Shown: positions 1 through 6,646, numbered from the stretch's first letter. The stretch: 9,241 nucleotides of DNA from Prolixibacteraceae bacterium (GCA_014380255.1 JACMKG010000006.1:1-9241); one strand, 5' to 3'. Program-made: numbers and translations. The notes: generated by a model not told the origin, from the sequence alone.

Positions 1-753
1 ACAAAAGTATGGACCACCACCGATGGATTAAAAACTCCTGAATCAGTGTTGTTCGACAACCAGTCGAATCTTATTTACGTAACCAACATTGACGGTGAAC
101 CTTCTACCAAAGATGGCAATGGATTCATCTCTATCCTGAATGCTGATGGGAAAATGAATAAACTCAAATGGGTTACAGGCCTGAATGCACCTAAAGGACA
201 GGCCATTCATGGGGGCAACCTTTATGTAGCGGATATTGATGAATTGGTGATTATAAACATCAAGGATGCCAAAATCAACCACCGCATCAAGGTGGAGAAT
301 GCCAAATTCCTGAATGACGTTGTTGCAGCTGATGACGGTACAATCTATCTAACAGACACGCGTGACAACAAGGTTTATGCCTATGCCAACGGGAAAATGA
401 ACCTTTGGCTGGAAGATAAACTGATTCAAAGTCCTAATGGCTTATGGGCCGAAAAAGGAAAGCTTTATGTTGGAACAGAGCAGATTCTGGAAGTTGATCT
501 CAAGACCAAAGCGTTAAAACCTCTGGCCGACAAATGTGGCGGAATTGACGGGCTGGAGAGGATGGATAATGGCCAGTTTGTATATTCCAACTGGGCAGGA
601 AGGATATTTGTTACCAAGGATAAAGAATCCATTAAACTACTGGATACCGTTGACAAAAAGAATACGGCCGACATTGACTATGTGCCTGGTAAAAACCTGG
701 TACTGGTACCTACTTTTTCGGCCAACAGCGTGGAAGCCTACGAATTGAAGTGA
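1..753 (+). CDS. SMP-30/gluconolactonase-like beta-propeller protein (5' partial)
   Basis: The frame is open from base 1 to a TGA at 751-753, giving 250 residues with the N-terminus cut off by the window edge. A GTG at 46 could be read as a start, but the codons before it encode a stretch ending in KTPESVLFD, which is family sequence, so the true start lies upstream. Strands of a six-bladed propeller recur (LYVAD, IYLTD, LYVGTE, FVYSNW). Residues matching the SMP-30 divalent-metal site appear to be present: Glu14 in TPES, Asn146 in SPNGL and Asp183 in GIDGLE; Asn105 in FLND may be a substrate-side residue. The family includes lactonases and related sugar-lactone hydrolases, but many members have no known substrate, so no substrate is assigned. 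A signal peptide may be in the missing part. It converges on the Nudix gene across a repeat-bearing spacer. Confidence 0.85.
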   Translation, partial: TKVWTTTDGLKTPESVLFDNQSNLIYVTNIDGEPSTKDGNGFISILNADGKMNKLKWVTGLNAPKGQAIHGGNLYVADIDELVIINIKDAKINHRIKVENAKFLNDVVAADDGTIYLTDTRDNKVYAYANGKMNLWLEDKLIQSPNGLWAEKGKLYVGTEQILEVDLKTKALKPLADKCGGIDGLERMDNGQFVYSNWAGRIFVTKDKESIKLLDTVDKKNTADIDYVPGKNLVLVPTFSANSVEAYELK

Positions 754-763
754 TTGGATTACG

Positions 764-1084
764 AATTACACGAATTATAAACGAATTACACAAATGGGGT
801 CCTGTAGATTTTTGTTGAATTTACAATGGAATAGATTACCACAGTTGCTAACTTGACCACGTCTTTGGGAAACTGAAGAGATCAAATGTCAATAGCCTTA
901 AGGTAACATAGGAATCAGGCATCTATTGTTTCACAATGGAGGTAGAATATGGAGCAATTATTATCTATTTTACGTCCTTTGGTCAATAGGGATTTAGAAT
1001 GTTATAAAAAAAAACAGTTTATTAATTAATTCATTATTGCCCAATGGAACCCATTCGTGTAATTCGTTTTTAATTCGTGCAATT
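764..1084. repeat. Inverted-repeat element between convergent genes
   Basis: Two 39-bp arms, 764-802 and 1046-1084, are reverse complements at 35 of 39 positions. Both are built from the word ACGAATT spaced 9-11 bp apart (761, 770 and 781 in the left arm). The arms enclose about 243 bp of AT-rich sequence with no convincing ORF on either strand, in which CAATGGA recurs at 824, 934 and 1042. The element begins 10 bases after the stop of the propeller gene and ends 4 bases before the stop of the Nudix gene, so it fills the 754-1088 spacer. It could be a non-autonomous (MITE-like) element, a degenerate insertion, or a bidirectional transcription barrier. No transposase or clear target-site duplication was seen. 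Confidence 0.7.
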
Positions 1085-1088
1085 TTTC

Positions 1089-2153
1089 TTAGAAAATTTC
1101 TTTTAGCAACTGATATTCATATTCGAAATTGGGGGTGAACAGTCCTTTTCCCATGTTTGATTCAATCTGGTGGGGCGACCAGAAACGCCCTTCAGTTACT
1201 TCCTCTGAATGCAGATGAATTGATTTATAATCAGGGGTAACAAATACATACACCAGTTCGCATTCAATATCCGAATCCCAACGGTAAGTCTTTACAAGCT
1301 TTGCAGCGAATTCAGTAAGTCCGATCTCCTCCCATGCTTCGCGTTTAAGGGCTGTTTCCAGTGTTTCGCCTGCCGATATATGACCTCCTACGGCAGTGTC
1401 CCATTTGCCGGGTTGCACCAGCTTATCCATGGGGCGTTTCTGCAGGTAGATGTGTTTCTGATGATTGAACACGTGCAGATGAACGACCGGGTGTAACAGC
1501 TTCTCGCCCCGATGACATGCTGAACGAGGAGCTTTACCTATAATATCGCCTTGTTCGTTTACCAGAGGCAACCATTCTTCTCCCACCATCGGTCGACGCT
1601 TCCTGAATCGCTGACGAATGAATTCAATGCCGAAGATCAACGCAAAAAGAATATAAAACAGACCCCCGCTGATAAAGGCCCAGGCCTTGTCGGACATGTA
1701 GAATGCCGAATAAAATACCAATGCTGTATGGGCCAGAAATACGAAGAAAAGCAGCTGTAAAGTCTTTCGTAGCTGAGCAGACTGCTGATCGGTCATTTCC
1801 AGCTCTTTCATATACCGCTTGGTCATTAATCCGATGATATTGATCTTAGAAAAAGCAGAGACAGCCAGAACTACACATAGCATGAGTTCTATCAACCCGG
1901 GTTTGAGCTTGAAGAATATATCGTTGTCAAGTAAGATTGATACCGATCCAAGAGCTACCAGCAAACCGGTATCCAGCAAAACAAATTGATCAAACCTCTT
2001 TTCCCTGAACCATATCCATCCCAACTCAGCCACTCCAATGGCAAGGGCAGCTACCAGTCCGGCACGAGTACCCCAGATCTCATCGATGGCAATAAATACA
2101 AAAAGGGGAATAAACCCGGGCAAAAGCTTTTTAAACAATTCCAGTCTGTTCAT
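1089..2153 (-). CDS. YciB/IspZ-like membrane domain fused to Nudix hydrolase
   Basis: This 354-residue protein has two parts. Residues 1-180 are strongly hydrophobic with about five or six predicted membrane segments (roughly 10-25, 31-49, 57-75, 86-105, 132-152, 157-178). Their pattern resembles the YciB/IspZ intracellular-septation family, including FFKLKPGLIE and the later KELEM. A basic stretch (RQRFRKRR, 180-187) then suggests a cytoplasmic exit. Residues 193-354 form a Nudix domain with a complete box: G257, E263, R271-E272, E275-E276, G278. The segment from EEWLPLVNE to LQKRP resembles the IPP-isomerase/YfcD-like Nudix subgroup. The expected chemistry is Mg-dependent hydrolysis of a nucleoside-diphosphate-linked (or other pyrophosphate) substrate at the inner face of the membrane; the substrate is unknown. 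It lies beyond the terminator of the FKBP operon, so it is probably transcribed separately. The ATG at 2153 is the only sensible start. Confidence 0.88.
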   Translation of the reverse strand: MNRLELFKKLLPGFIPLFVFIAIDEIWGTRAGLVAALAIGVAELGWIWFREKRFDQFVLLDTGLLVALGSVSILLDNDIFFKLKPGLIELMLCVVLAVSAFSKINIIGLMTKRYMKELEMTDQQSAQLRKTLQLLFFVFLAHTALVFYSAFYMSDKAWAFISGGLFYILFALIFGIEFIRQRFRKRRPMVGEEWLPLVNEQGDIIGKAPRSACHRGEKLLHPVVHLHVFNHQKHIYLQKRPMDKLVQPGKWDTAVGGHISAGETLETALKREAWEEIGLTEFAAKLVKTYRWDSDIECELVYVFVTPDYKSIHLHSEEVTEGRFWSPHQIESNMGKGLFTPNFEYEYQLLKEIF

Positions 2154-2158
2154 ATGCT

Positions 2159-2200
2159 AAAATAAGAAACCCGCGGTAAGCATGGTTAGCTTCCGCGGGT
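2159..2200 (-). terminator. Rho-independent terminator of the nrnA-FKBP operon
   Basis: On the minus strand a GC-rich hairpin is followed by a T-rich tail. The stem pairs 2169-2176 (ACCCGCGG) with 2193-2200 (CCGCGGGT). After a one-base bulge it continues as 2178-2181 with 2189-2192, leaving a 7-base loop. The minus-strand text after the stem reads TTTCTTATTTT. It lies 42 bases past the stop of the distal FKBP gene and directly before the start of the Nudix gene, so it separates the two transcription units. Confidence 0.82.
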
Positions 2201-2241
2201 ACTATCATTTATTTACTCATTTTCAGTTAAATCTCATGGAT

Positions 2242-2787
2242 TTAATATGTACCAGCAGGATATGCTCTCTTGGCATAAACAGTTACCAGTAAAGTCGAAA
2301 AGCGTGGTATTGATCCATAAGGTGTTGGAGTGTTCACTGCTTTATAAGCCAGATTAGATGGTATGACTAAAAAGGCCTGGTCTCCAATATGCATCTTCTT
2401 CAAACCCACATGCAGCCCTTCAATCTGTTGCAAGGGATTCGTACTTGACGGATCACTTTTTTCAACCACATAAAAGGCGACCTCTTCAAAGTTATTTCCG
2501 TTTTTATCCTGCGTTGAATATACCACCGTATCGTTTAACAGGGTAATGTGATAGTTGAGCATCACCTTGGAACCCGGCCTTAACAAAGTAGTATCTGTAC
2601 TTCGGTGCAACATCTTGAAATAGATTCCTGAAGGATCTTTTGCATTAGTTAGATCATTATCCTTTACATACTTATCAAGAGCTTCAAGCTCAGCGTCACG
2701 CAAAACTTCCAAAGTATCTTCCTTGCATGAAGAATAAATTCCGCTAAGCAATAAAGCCAACCCAAGCATGTACAATATCTTTTTCAT
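2242..2787 (-). CDS. FKBP-type peptidyl-prolyl isomerase lipoprotein, divergent active site
   Basis: The 181-residue product starts with a lipoprotein signal: MKK, a hydrophobic core, then a lipobox ending at Cys21 (IYSSC). It is probably anchored in the envelope and faces the periplasm or outside. A longer ORF from 2835 would add 16 residues ahead of the signal peptide and overlap the upstream gene by 11 bp; the ATG at 2787 is preferred because it puts the signal peptide first and a promoter-like box lies just upstream. Residues about 70-172 match an FKBP fold (VMLNYHITL, IEGLHVGLKKMHIGD, VIPSNLAY, STLLVTVYAK). Several FKBP12 pocket residues have changed: the Phe-Asp pair is not seen, the pocket Trp position is Leu125, and the late Phe position is Leu. 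Catalysis may be weak, with chaperone or binding function retained. It resembles the GldI/FKBP lipoproteins of Bacteroidota. It is last in the nrnA operon. Confidence 0.85.
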   Translation of the reverse strand: MKKILYMLGLALLLSGIYSSCKEDTLEVLRDAELEALDKYVKDNDLTNAKDPSGIYFKMLHRSTDTTLLRPGSKVMLNYHITLLNDTVVYSTQDKNGNNFEEVAFYVVEKSDPSSTNPLQQIEGLHVGLKKMHIGDQAFLVIPSNLAYKAVNTPTPYGSIPRFSTLLVTVYAKRAYPAGTY

Positions 2788-2801
2788 AAACTTTTTTTTT
2801 G

Positions 2802-2809
2802 CGAAAGTA
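2802..2809 (-). promoter_or_regulatory. Possible internal -7 promoter box for the distal FKBP gene
   Basis: The minus-strand word TACTTTCG is close to the Bacteroidota -7 consensus TAnnTTTG. It sits in the 37-base gap between the two FKBP genes, 14 bases before the ATG at 2787. No clear -33 TTTG partner is visible, so this is tentative. If real, the distal FKBP gene can be expressed without nrnA. Confidence 0.35.
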
Positions 2810-2824
2810 CACATTTTGCAGTAC

Positions 2825-3361
2825 TTATTTGACATCTGTCACTTCTATAACAAAAATTAACGGAGTATAGGGAGGTATCACTCTACTATGGCCCATAGCC
2901 CCGTATGCTAATTTAGAGGGGAAAAGGAACGCGTATTTCTCACCTTTTTTCAGGATCTCCATTCCTGCCTCCCATCCGGAGATCATCCGTTTTTCAGGAT
3001 TGGTGTCTTTATGCACATAGGCATAGGTATCAGGCCTGCTATCCGTGGTTTCTGAAGTATCAAAAATAGAACCGTCGACAAACATACCTGTGTATATCAC
3101 GGTAACCGAATCCCCTGTTGTAACCAGGTCTCCGGTACCAATGCTATCCAGTTTGATATAATAGAAACTTGTGGTATTGTTAGTTACAACGGAATCAACA
3201 TGATTCTTTTTCACTTTCATGGCAGCCAACCAGTTTTTGATTGTTTGGGTTTCTGTCTCAGGCGAATTTACAATAGGATCCTCACCCTTTTCGCAGGAAG
3301 CCATGAGTACTACCACCAAAAGGAATGCACTGAATTTTAAAAGAACATTTAATTTTTTCAT
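2825..3361 (-). CDS. FKBP-type peptidyl-prolyl cis-trans isomerase lipoprotein
   Basis: The 178-residue protein starts with a signal peptide and a lipobox ending at Cys23 (VLMASC), so it is expected to be a lipid-anchored envelope protein. After an acidic linker and a helical stretch (about 40-60), residues 80-178 form an FKBP domain. Pocket residues of FKBP12 are kept: Tyr90 (VTVIYTG), Phe100-Asp101 (IFDTS), Ile127 and Trp130 (MISGWEAG), Tyr153 (KLAYGA) and Phe170 (LIFVIEV). The IPPYTPL turn is also typical. It should therefore be an active proline isomerase or chaperone for exported proteins. Its ATG overlaps the stop of the NrnA-like gene in a 4-base ATGA (3358-3361), which indicates translational coupling within one operon. 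The next gene downstream encodes a more divergent FKBP lipoprotein, possibly an old duplicate. Confidence 0.92.
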   Translation of the reverse strand: MKKLNVLLKFSAFLLVVVLMASCEKGEDPIVNSPETETQTIKNWLAAMKVKKNHVDSVVTNNTTSFYYIKLDSIGTGDLVTTGDSVTVIYTGMFVDGSIFDTSETTDSRPDTYAYVHKDTNPEKRMISGWEAGMEILKKGEKYAFLFPSKLAYGAMGHSRVIPPYTPLIFVIEVTDVK

Positions 3362-4401
3362 GATTGTTTGTTTACAGATTGTTTAATTTTTTCCTCAAAC
3401 TCGGGCAATATCTTTTCAAATTGAGCGAGTGTATCTGTTAAAGATGCATAAAGTTCTCCTCCGGCTGCGTTGCGATGGCCTCCACCATTAAAATATTTTT
3501 CAGAGACCTCATTTACAGCAAATTCACCTTTCGATCGAAAGGACGCTTTGATGTATTTTTCCTTTTCAGTGAAAAGAACACAAAAGATGACCCCTCTTAT
3601 AGAGAGAGGCATATTGACAAATCCTTCATTATCACCTGTAACAAAGTTAAAGGCTTTTTGATCTTCGAGAGTGATATACATGGAGGCTGCGTGGTATTCG
3701 GGGTAGATGGTCATACGGTTGCTCAGGCAGAAACCCATGAGCCGCATCCGGTCTGCCGAATAGTTGTCATAGATCCGGGCATGAATATCCAGCTGATCAA
3801 TCCCCAGCCTCGTAAGCTGTGCAGCTGTTTCAAAGGTCCGTGGATCTGAAACATTGAAATCAAAAGAACCGGTATCAGTCATGAGCCCGGTAAAGAAGGA
3901 CGTAGCTGCATTGCGGTCAATGAAAGAAGCATATTGAGTCGACTGCAACACCGAAAATATTAATTCGGCAGTAGAGCTGCAAGTCACATCAGAGATTACC
4001 AGATCAGCAAAATCGCTAGGGTAAGGATGATGGTCAATAAGCACTTTAGGGCCCTTGAAATTCTCAACCAATGGTTTCATATCTCCCAGCCTGGATAAAT
4101 GGTTAAAATCCATGCAAATGATTAAATCCGACTCATCAATGGCCCTGGCTGCCTGCTTGTGATGATGACTGAAGATAATAACCTGATCATGCCCATCCAT
4201 CCAGTGATAAAATTCAGGATATTTAGTTGGACTGATTACATTCACTTTATGCCCGGCATTCTGCAGCACGCGCCATAAGCCTAATACGGAGCCCATGGCA
4301 TCGCCGTCAGGATTGGTATGTGGTATTAGAACAATGGATTTCGTACTGGACTTAACCATTTGTTCCAACTTATTAATCAATTCTATATCAATTCTTTCCA
4401 A
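3358..4401 (-). CDS. nrnA: DHH-family phosphoesterase, NrnA-like (oligoribonuclease / pAp phosphatase)
   Basis: The family degrades 2-5 nt RNAs and often dephosphorylates 3'-phosphoadenosine 5'-phosphate, using two metal ions. Counting from the chosen start (347 residues), the metal and catalytic motifs are all present: HTNPDGDA (His28, Asp32, Asp34), Asp98 in CMDFNHL, the DHH triad at 123-125, Asp176 in MTDTGSF, and a C-terminal DHHA1 motif GGGHRNAAGG at 306-315. The frame stays open up to an ATG at 4452. The 17 extra residues would be mostly hydrophobic (IIIFIFVVYF) and would be read from DNA that holds an exact TATATTTG promoter box at 4425-4432. I therefore prefer the in-frame TTG at 4401, which leaves about 21 residues before the first beta-strand, as in relatives. 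The ATG at 4359 is the other candidate, but it gives a short N-terminus. First gene of the operon with two FKBP lipoproteins; divergent from ndk. Confidence 0.88.
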   Translation of the reverse strand: MERIDIELINKLEQMVKSSTKSIVLIPHTNPDGDAMGSVLGLWRVLQNAGHKVNVISPTKYPEFYHWMDGHDQVIIFSHHHKQAARAIDESDLIICMDFNHLSRLGDMKPLVENFKGPKVLIDHHPYPSDFADLVISDVTCSSTAELIFSVLQSTQYASFIDRNAATSFFTGLMTDTGSFDFNVSDPRTFETAAQLTRLGIDQLDIHARIYDNYSADRMRLMGFCLSNRMTIYPEYHAASMYITLEDQKAFNFVTGDNEGFVNMPLSIRGVIFCVLFTEKEKYIKASFRSKGEFAVNEVSEKYFNGGGHRNAAGGELYASLTDTLAQFEKILPEFEEKIKQSVNKQS

Positions 4402-4424
4402 TGTATCTGTTTTAAAATAAACTA

Positions 4425-4432
4425 CAAATATA
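4425..4432 (-). promoter_or_regulatory. Bacteroidota-type -7 promoter box for nrnA operon
   Basis: The minus strand reads TATATTTG, an exact match to TAnnTTTG. A TTTC lies about 21 bases upstream as a weak -33 element. Transcription from here would start inside the longest nrnA reading frame, which supports a start codon downstream of 4420. Confidence 0.5.
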
Positions 4433-4516
4433 AAAATAATGATGAGGGACAATGAAACTGAAATGTAAATTTCATTAACTTGTGTTCATTATATCAACCA
4501 CCAAAAAATCAACTAT

Positions 4517-4942
4517 ATGGCAGGCCACCAAACACTTACTATGATTAAACCTGATGCGGTCAGAAACAATAATATAGGTGATATCCTAAAAATCATCACT
4601 GAGGCCGGTTTTAAAATAAAAGCGATGAAGCTGATTCATTTAACACAGAAGCAGGCCGGACTGTTTTACGAGGTGCATGCTGACAAAGGCTTTTTTGAAG
4701 ATCTCACCACTTTTATGAGCTCAGGGCCGCTGGTGGCAGCCATCCTGGAAAAAGAAAACGCGGTAGCCGATTTCCGCGAGCTGGTAGGTGCTACCGACCC
4801 CGCACAGGCTGCTGAAGGTTCCCTCCGCAAAATGTTTGCCGCCTCCAAGGGCCGCAACGCCGTGCATGGCTCCGACAGTGATGAAAATGCTATCATTGAA
4901 TGCGATTTCTTCTTCTCCAAAACCGAAAGGGTGGATTATTAG
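4517..4942 (+). CDS. ndk: Nucleoside diphosphate kinase
   Basis: Ndk transfers the gamma phosphate of ATP to nucleoside diphosphates through a phospho-histidine, balancing NTP and dNTP pools in the cytoplasm. The 141-residue length is normal. All hallmark residues are visible: Lys11 (MIKPDAV), Tyr51, Phe59-Phe60 (GFFEDL), Arg87, Thr93 (GATDP), Arg104, Asn114 and the catalytic His117 in NAVHGSDS. The ATG at 4517 begins the usual [13 protein letters not shown] start. It is a single-gene unit transcribed away from the nrnA operon. The 64-115-base shared upstream region is AT-rich; TAACTTGT at 4476-4483 is a loose -7 candidate only. Confidence 0.97.
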   Translation: MAGHQTLTMIKPDAVRNNNIGDILKIITEAGFKIKAMKLIHLTQKQAGLFYEVHADKGFFEDLTTFMSSGPLVAAILEKENAVADFRELVGATDPAQAAEGSLRKMFAASKGRNAVHGSDSDENAIIECDFFFSKTERVDY

Positions 4943-4953
4943 TACGTTGGGAA

Positions 4954-5094
4954 CGCGGATTAAACGGATTGAGCGGATAATAAAAGCCAGTGATCAGTGG
5001 TCAGTAAAAATTGCTCTGTTCTTGTTTTCGGTCTGATCGAAGTATTTCTTGCCAGTGGCCAGCTTCCAGGAGCCAGGAGCTAAAGCCAGCCACC
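4954..5094. repeat. Spacer with 9-bp and 7-bp-period short tandem repeats
   Basis: The spacer between convergent ndk and the DUF721 gene (4943-5121) contains no ORF of note but several short periodic runs. CGGAT occurs at 4956, 4965 and 4974, an exact 9-bp period. CAGT words then recur every 7 bp (gccagtg 4986, atcagtg 4993, gtcagt 5000). Farther on, gccagtg at 5051 is followed 7 bp later by gccagct, and ccaggag is repeated in tandem at 5066-5072 and 5073-5079. GCCAG occurs five times in about 105 bp. Confidence 0.6.
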
Positions 5095-5099
5095 TTTTT
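5055..5099 (+). terminator. Possible ndk terminator formed from repeat DNA
   Basis: GTGGC at 5055-5059 can pair with GCCAC at 5089-5093, enclosing a second helix (5061-5067 with 5076-5081, one bulge). A CTTTTT run follows at 5094-5099. The order of hairpin then T-run fits termination of ndk, but the outer stem is only 5 bp and the internal loop is large, so this is weak. Confidence 0.3.
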
Positions 5100-5121
5100 G
5101 CCATTGACTAATTCAAGCTAA

Positions 5122-5412
5122 TTACCTGAAAATAATAGTCTTTACCAGCTCTTCGCCTGCCACCTCGTTTAGGCGCACACGTATCTCTTCCCGCATCATC
5201 AGCAGTTCATTTCTTACAATGGGTGAAGTGGTTTCAACAAACAAGGTACTGTTCTGCATGTATACATTGGCAGTATAGCGGGCCACAGTCTTACCCATCA
5301 CTGCCTGCCATGACTTTACCAGATCCAGTTCATGGAGCTTGCGGTCAAGTTTATTCTCCCTGGTATAACTCTTCAGCACATCACTTATACTTTCTGTCTT
5401 GCTCTTTCTCAT
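5122..5412 (-). CDS. DUF721 family protein, DciA-like
   Basis: This 96-residue protein matches the DUF721 domain across nearly its whole length: an N-terminal helical part (ISDVLKSYTRENKLDRKL), the conserved W35-QAV-MG40-KTVARYT segment, then VETTSPIVRNELLMMREEI and a C-terminal IIFR. DUF721 is the core of DciA, which loads the replicative helicase DnaB in bacteria that lack DnaC or DnaI. Bacteroidota DUF721 proteins are short and usually lie near recF. Here it follows recF on the same strand after a 114-base gap filled with repeats, so co-transcription is likely but not proven. The link to helicase loading is inferred from the family, and this short form has not been shown to load helicase. 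The start codon is the ATG at 5412. Confidence 0.87.
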   Translation of the reverse strand: MRKSKTESISDVLKSYTRENKLDRKLHELDLVKSWQAVMGKTVARYTANVYMQNSTLFVETTSPIVRNELLMMREEIRVRLNEVAGEELVKTIIFR

Positions 5413-5442
5413 TTAGCTATTAATTATCAACATTTCATTGTT

Positions 5443-5521
5443 TCGCCCTTTCGCCCACTCGCCCTCTCTTCTCATTGCCACATCGTCCAATTGCCACATC
5501 GTCCAATTGTCCAATTGTCTC
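5443..5521. repeat. Octamer-period tandem repeat array between recF and DUF721 gene
   Basis: The spacer reads almost entirely as 8-base units. Tcgccc words start at 5443, 5451 and 5459. After a 7-base unit at 5467 come attgccac and atcgtcca (5474-5489), the same pair again (5490-5505), then attgtcca and attgtctc (5506-5521). The 16-bp pair is a perfect tandem duplication. The array ends 5 bases before the recF stop codon (5527-5529) and begins 30 bases before the DUF721 start on the transcript's far side. Confidence 0.75.
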
Positions 5522-5526
5522 TTTTG

Positions 5527-6624
5527 TTACTTCACCTGCCCGTCACTGATGTTAAAAATGCGGGACTCGGCATCCAGCCGTGCAATCATGGCATCCAGGT
5601 GCTCCCGGTTGGTATCGGTGATGAAGATCTGGCCAAAATGATCATCAGCCACCAGCTTGACAATCTGTTCTACCCGGTTGGTATCCAGTTTATCAAATAT
5701 ATCATCAAGTAGTAAGATGGGTGTTATGCCCGATATCTCCTTCATGAAATCAAACTGAGCCAGCTTCAATGCCACAAGATAGGTTTTTTTCTGACCCTGG
5801 GAACCAAATTTCTTAATAGGATAGCCGGCCAGTTCAAACTCGAAATCATCTTTATGAATTCCTGTACTGGTATATTGAAGCATCCTGTCTCTGCTTAGGG
5901 TATCTTTCAAGAGCTGCTCGAAATCATTGGTCAGCAAGTCTGAATGCAGTCTGAGTTCCACGATTTCCTTACCGCCCGATATCAGCTGGTAATACTGCTG
6001 GAATACCGGTTTTAGCTTGTTTATAAAAGCCAGACGCTCCTGGTGAATCATCCGGCCATACTTCACCAGTTGATCATCCCATATCTCCACCAGTTCAACA
6101 TGAAAGGGAGTACGGCCAGCCATCTGCTTTAACAGGTTGTTGCGCTGCTGCAGGGCCCTGTTATACCTGATCAGGTTGTCCAGATAAACAGCATCATACT
6201 GAGAGATGACCGAATCGATGAATCTTCGCCGCTCTTCGCTTCCCCCCGAAATAAGGTTGATATCAAACGGGGTGATGATAATCACAGGCAACAACCCAAT
6301 GTGTTCCGACAGCTTTTTATAGTCTTTCTGATTCCGTTTGAATATCTTCTTCTGGTTTCTTTTAAGCCCGCAATAGATCACTTCTTCCGAGTCGAGACGA
6401 GAATATTTACCCTGAATCATAAAATAATCCTCATCAAAGCGAATATTCTGTGCATCTACCGGATTCAGGAAACTTTTGCAGAACGACAGATAATAAATAG
6501 CATCCATCAGGTTGGTCTTGCCGGCCCCGTTGTTGCCGATAAAACAATTCAAGCCATCAGTAAACTTAAAATCAGCCTGTTCTATATTCTTAAAGTTAAC
6601 CAGCGATAATTCTTGGATATACAT
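5527..6624 (-). CDS. recF: DNA replication and repair protein RecF
   Basis: RecF is an SMC-like ATPase that binds gapped DNA and, with RecO and RecR, helps load RecA at stalled forks. The 365-residue length is typical. The Walker A motif is GNNGAGKT at 30-37, followed by NLMDAIYYL. RecF-type landmarks follow: the PFDINLISGGSEERRRFID segment (119-137) and TSTGIHKDDFEF (252-263). The ABC signature is GSQGQKK at 274-280, and Walker B is ILLLDD at 303-308 with the D-loop IFDKLD after it. No key residue is missing. The start is the ATG at 6622-6624 (MYIQELSL). A TAGTTTTG box at 6647-6654 on the same strand can drive it. The DUF721/DciA-like gene follows downstream, and a TPR gene is divergent. Confidence 0.97.
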   Translation of the reverse strand: MYIQELSLVNFKNIEQADFKFTDGLNCFIGNNGAGKTNLMDAIYYLSFCKSFLNPVDAQNIRFDEDYFMIQGKYSRLDSEEVIYCGLKRNQKKIFKRNQKDYKKLSEHIGLLPVIIITPFDINLISGGSEERRRFIDSVISQYDAVYLDNLIRYNRALQQRNNLLKQMAGRTPFHVELVEIWDDQLVKYGRMIHQERLAFINKLKPVFQQYYQLISGGKEIVELRLHSDLLTNDFEQLLKDTLSRDRMLQYTSTGIHKDDFEFELAGYPIKKFGSQGQKKTYLVALKLAQFDFMKEISGITPILLLDDIFDKLDTNRVEQIVKLVADDHFGQIFITDTNREHLDAMIARLDAESRIFNISDGQVK

Positions 6625-6646
6625 ATCTAAACCACTTTTTATCCCA

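Noticed and set aside
46..753. GTG at 46 as the true start of the SMP-30-like gene
   Set aside because: The frame is open to base 1 and the upstream codons encode conserved family sequence including the probable metal-binding Glu, so the gene is truncated by the window edge.
949..1029. A 26-codon ORF starting ATG with a ggagg-like sequence upstream, inside the inverted-repeat element
   Set aside because: Too short, no recognisable sequence, AT-rich context ending in a poly-A/Lys run, and Bacteroidota rarely rely on Shine-Dalgarno sites, so the RBS adds little support.
4666..5036. Overlapping ORFs on both strands of ndk, and similar ones over nrnA, recF, ribH and the Spy-like gene
   Set aside because: They are out-of-frame shadows of well-supported genes with no family features of their own.
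5474..5521. CRISPR array in the recF-DUF721 gene spacer
   Set aside because: The units are 8 or 16 bp with no spacers of unique sequence between repeats and no cas genes nearby; it is a short tandem repeat.
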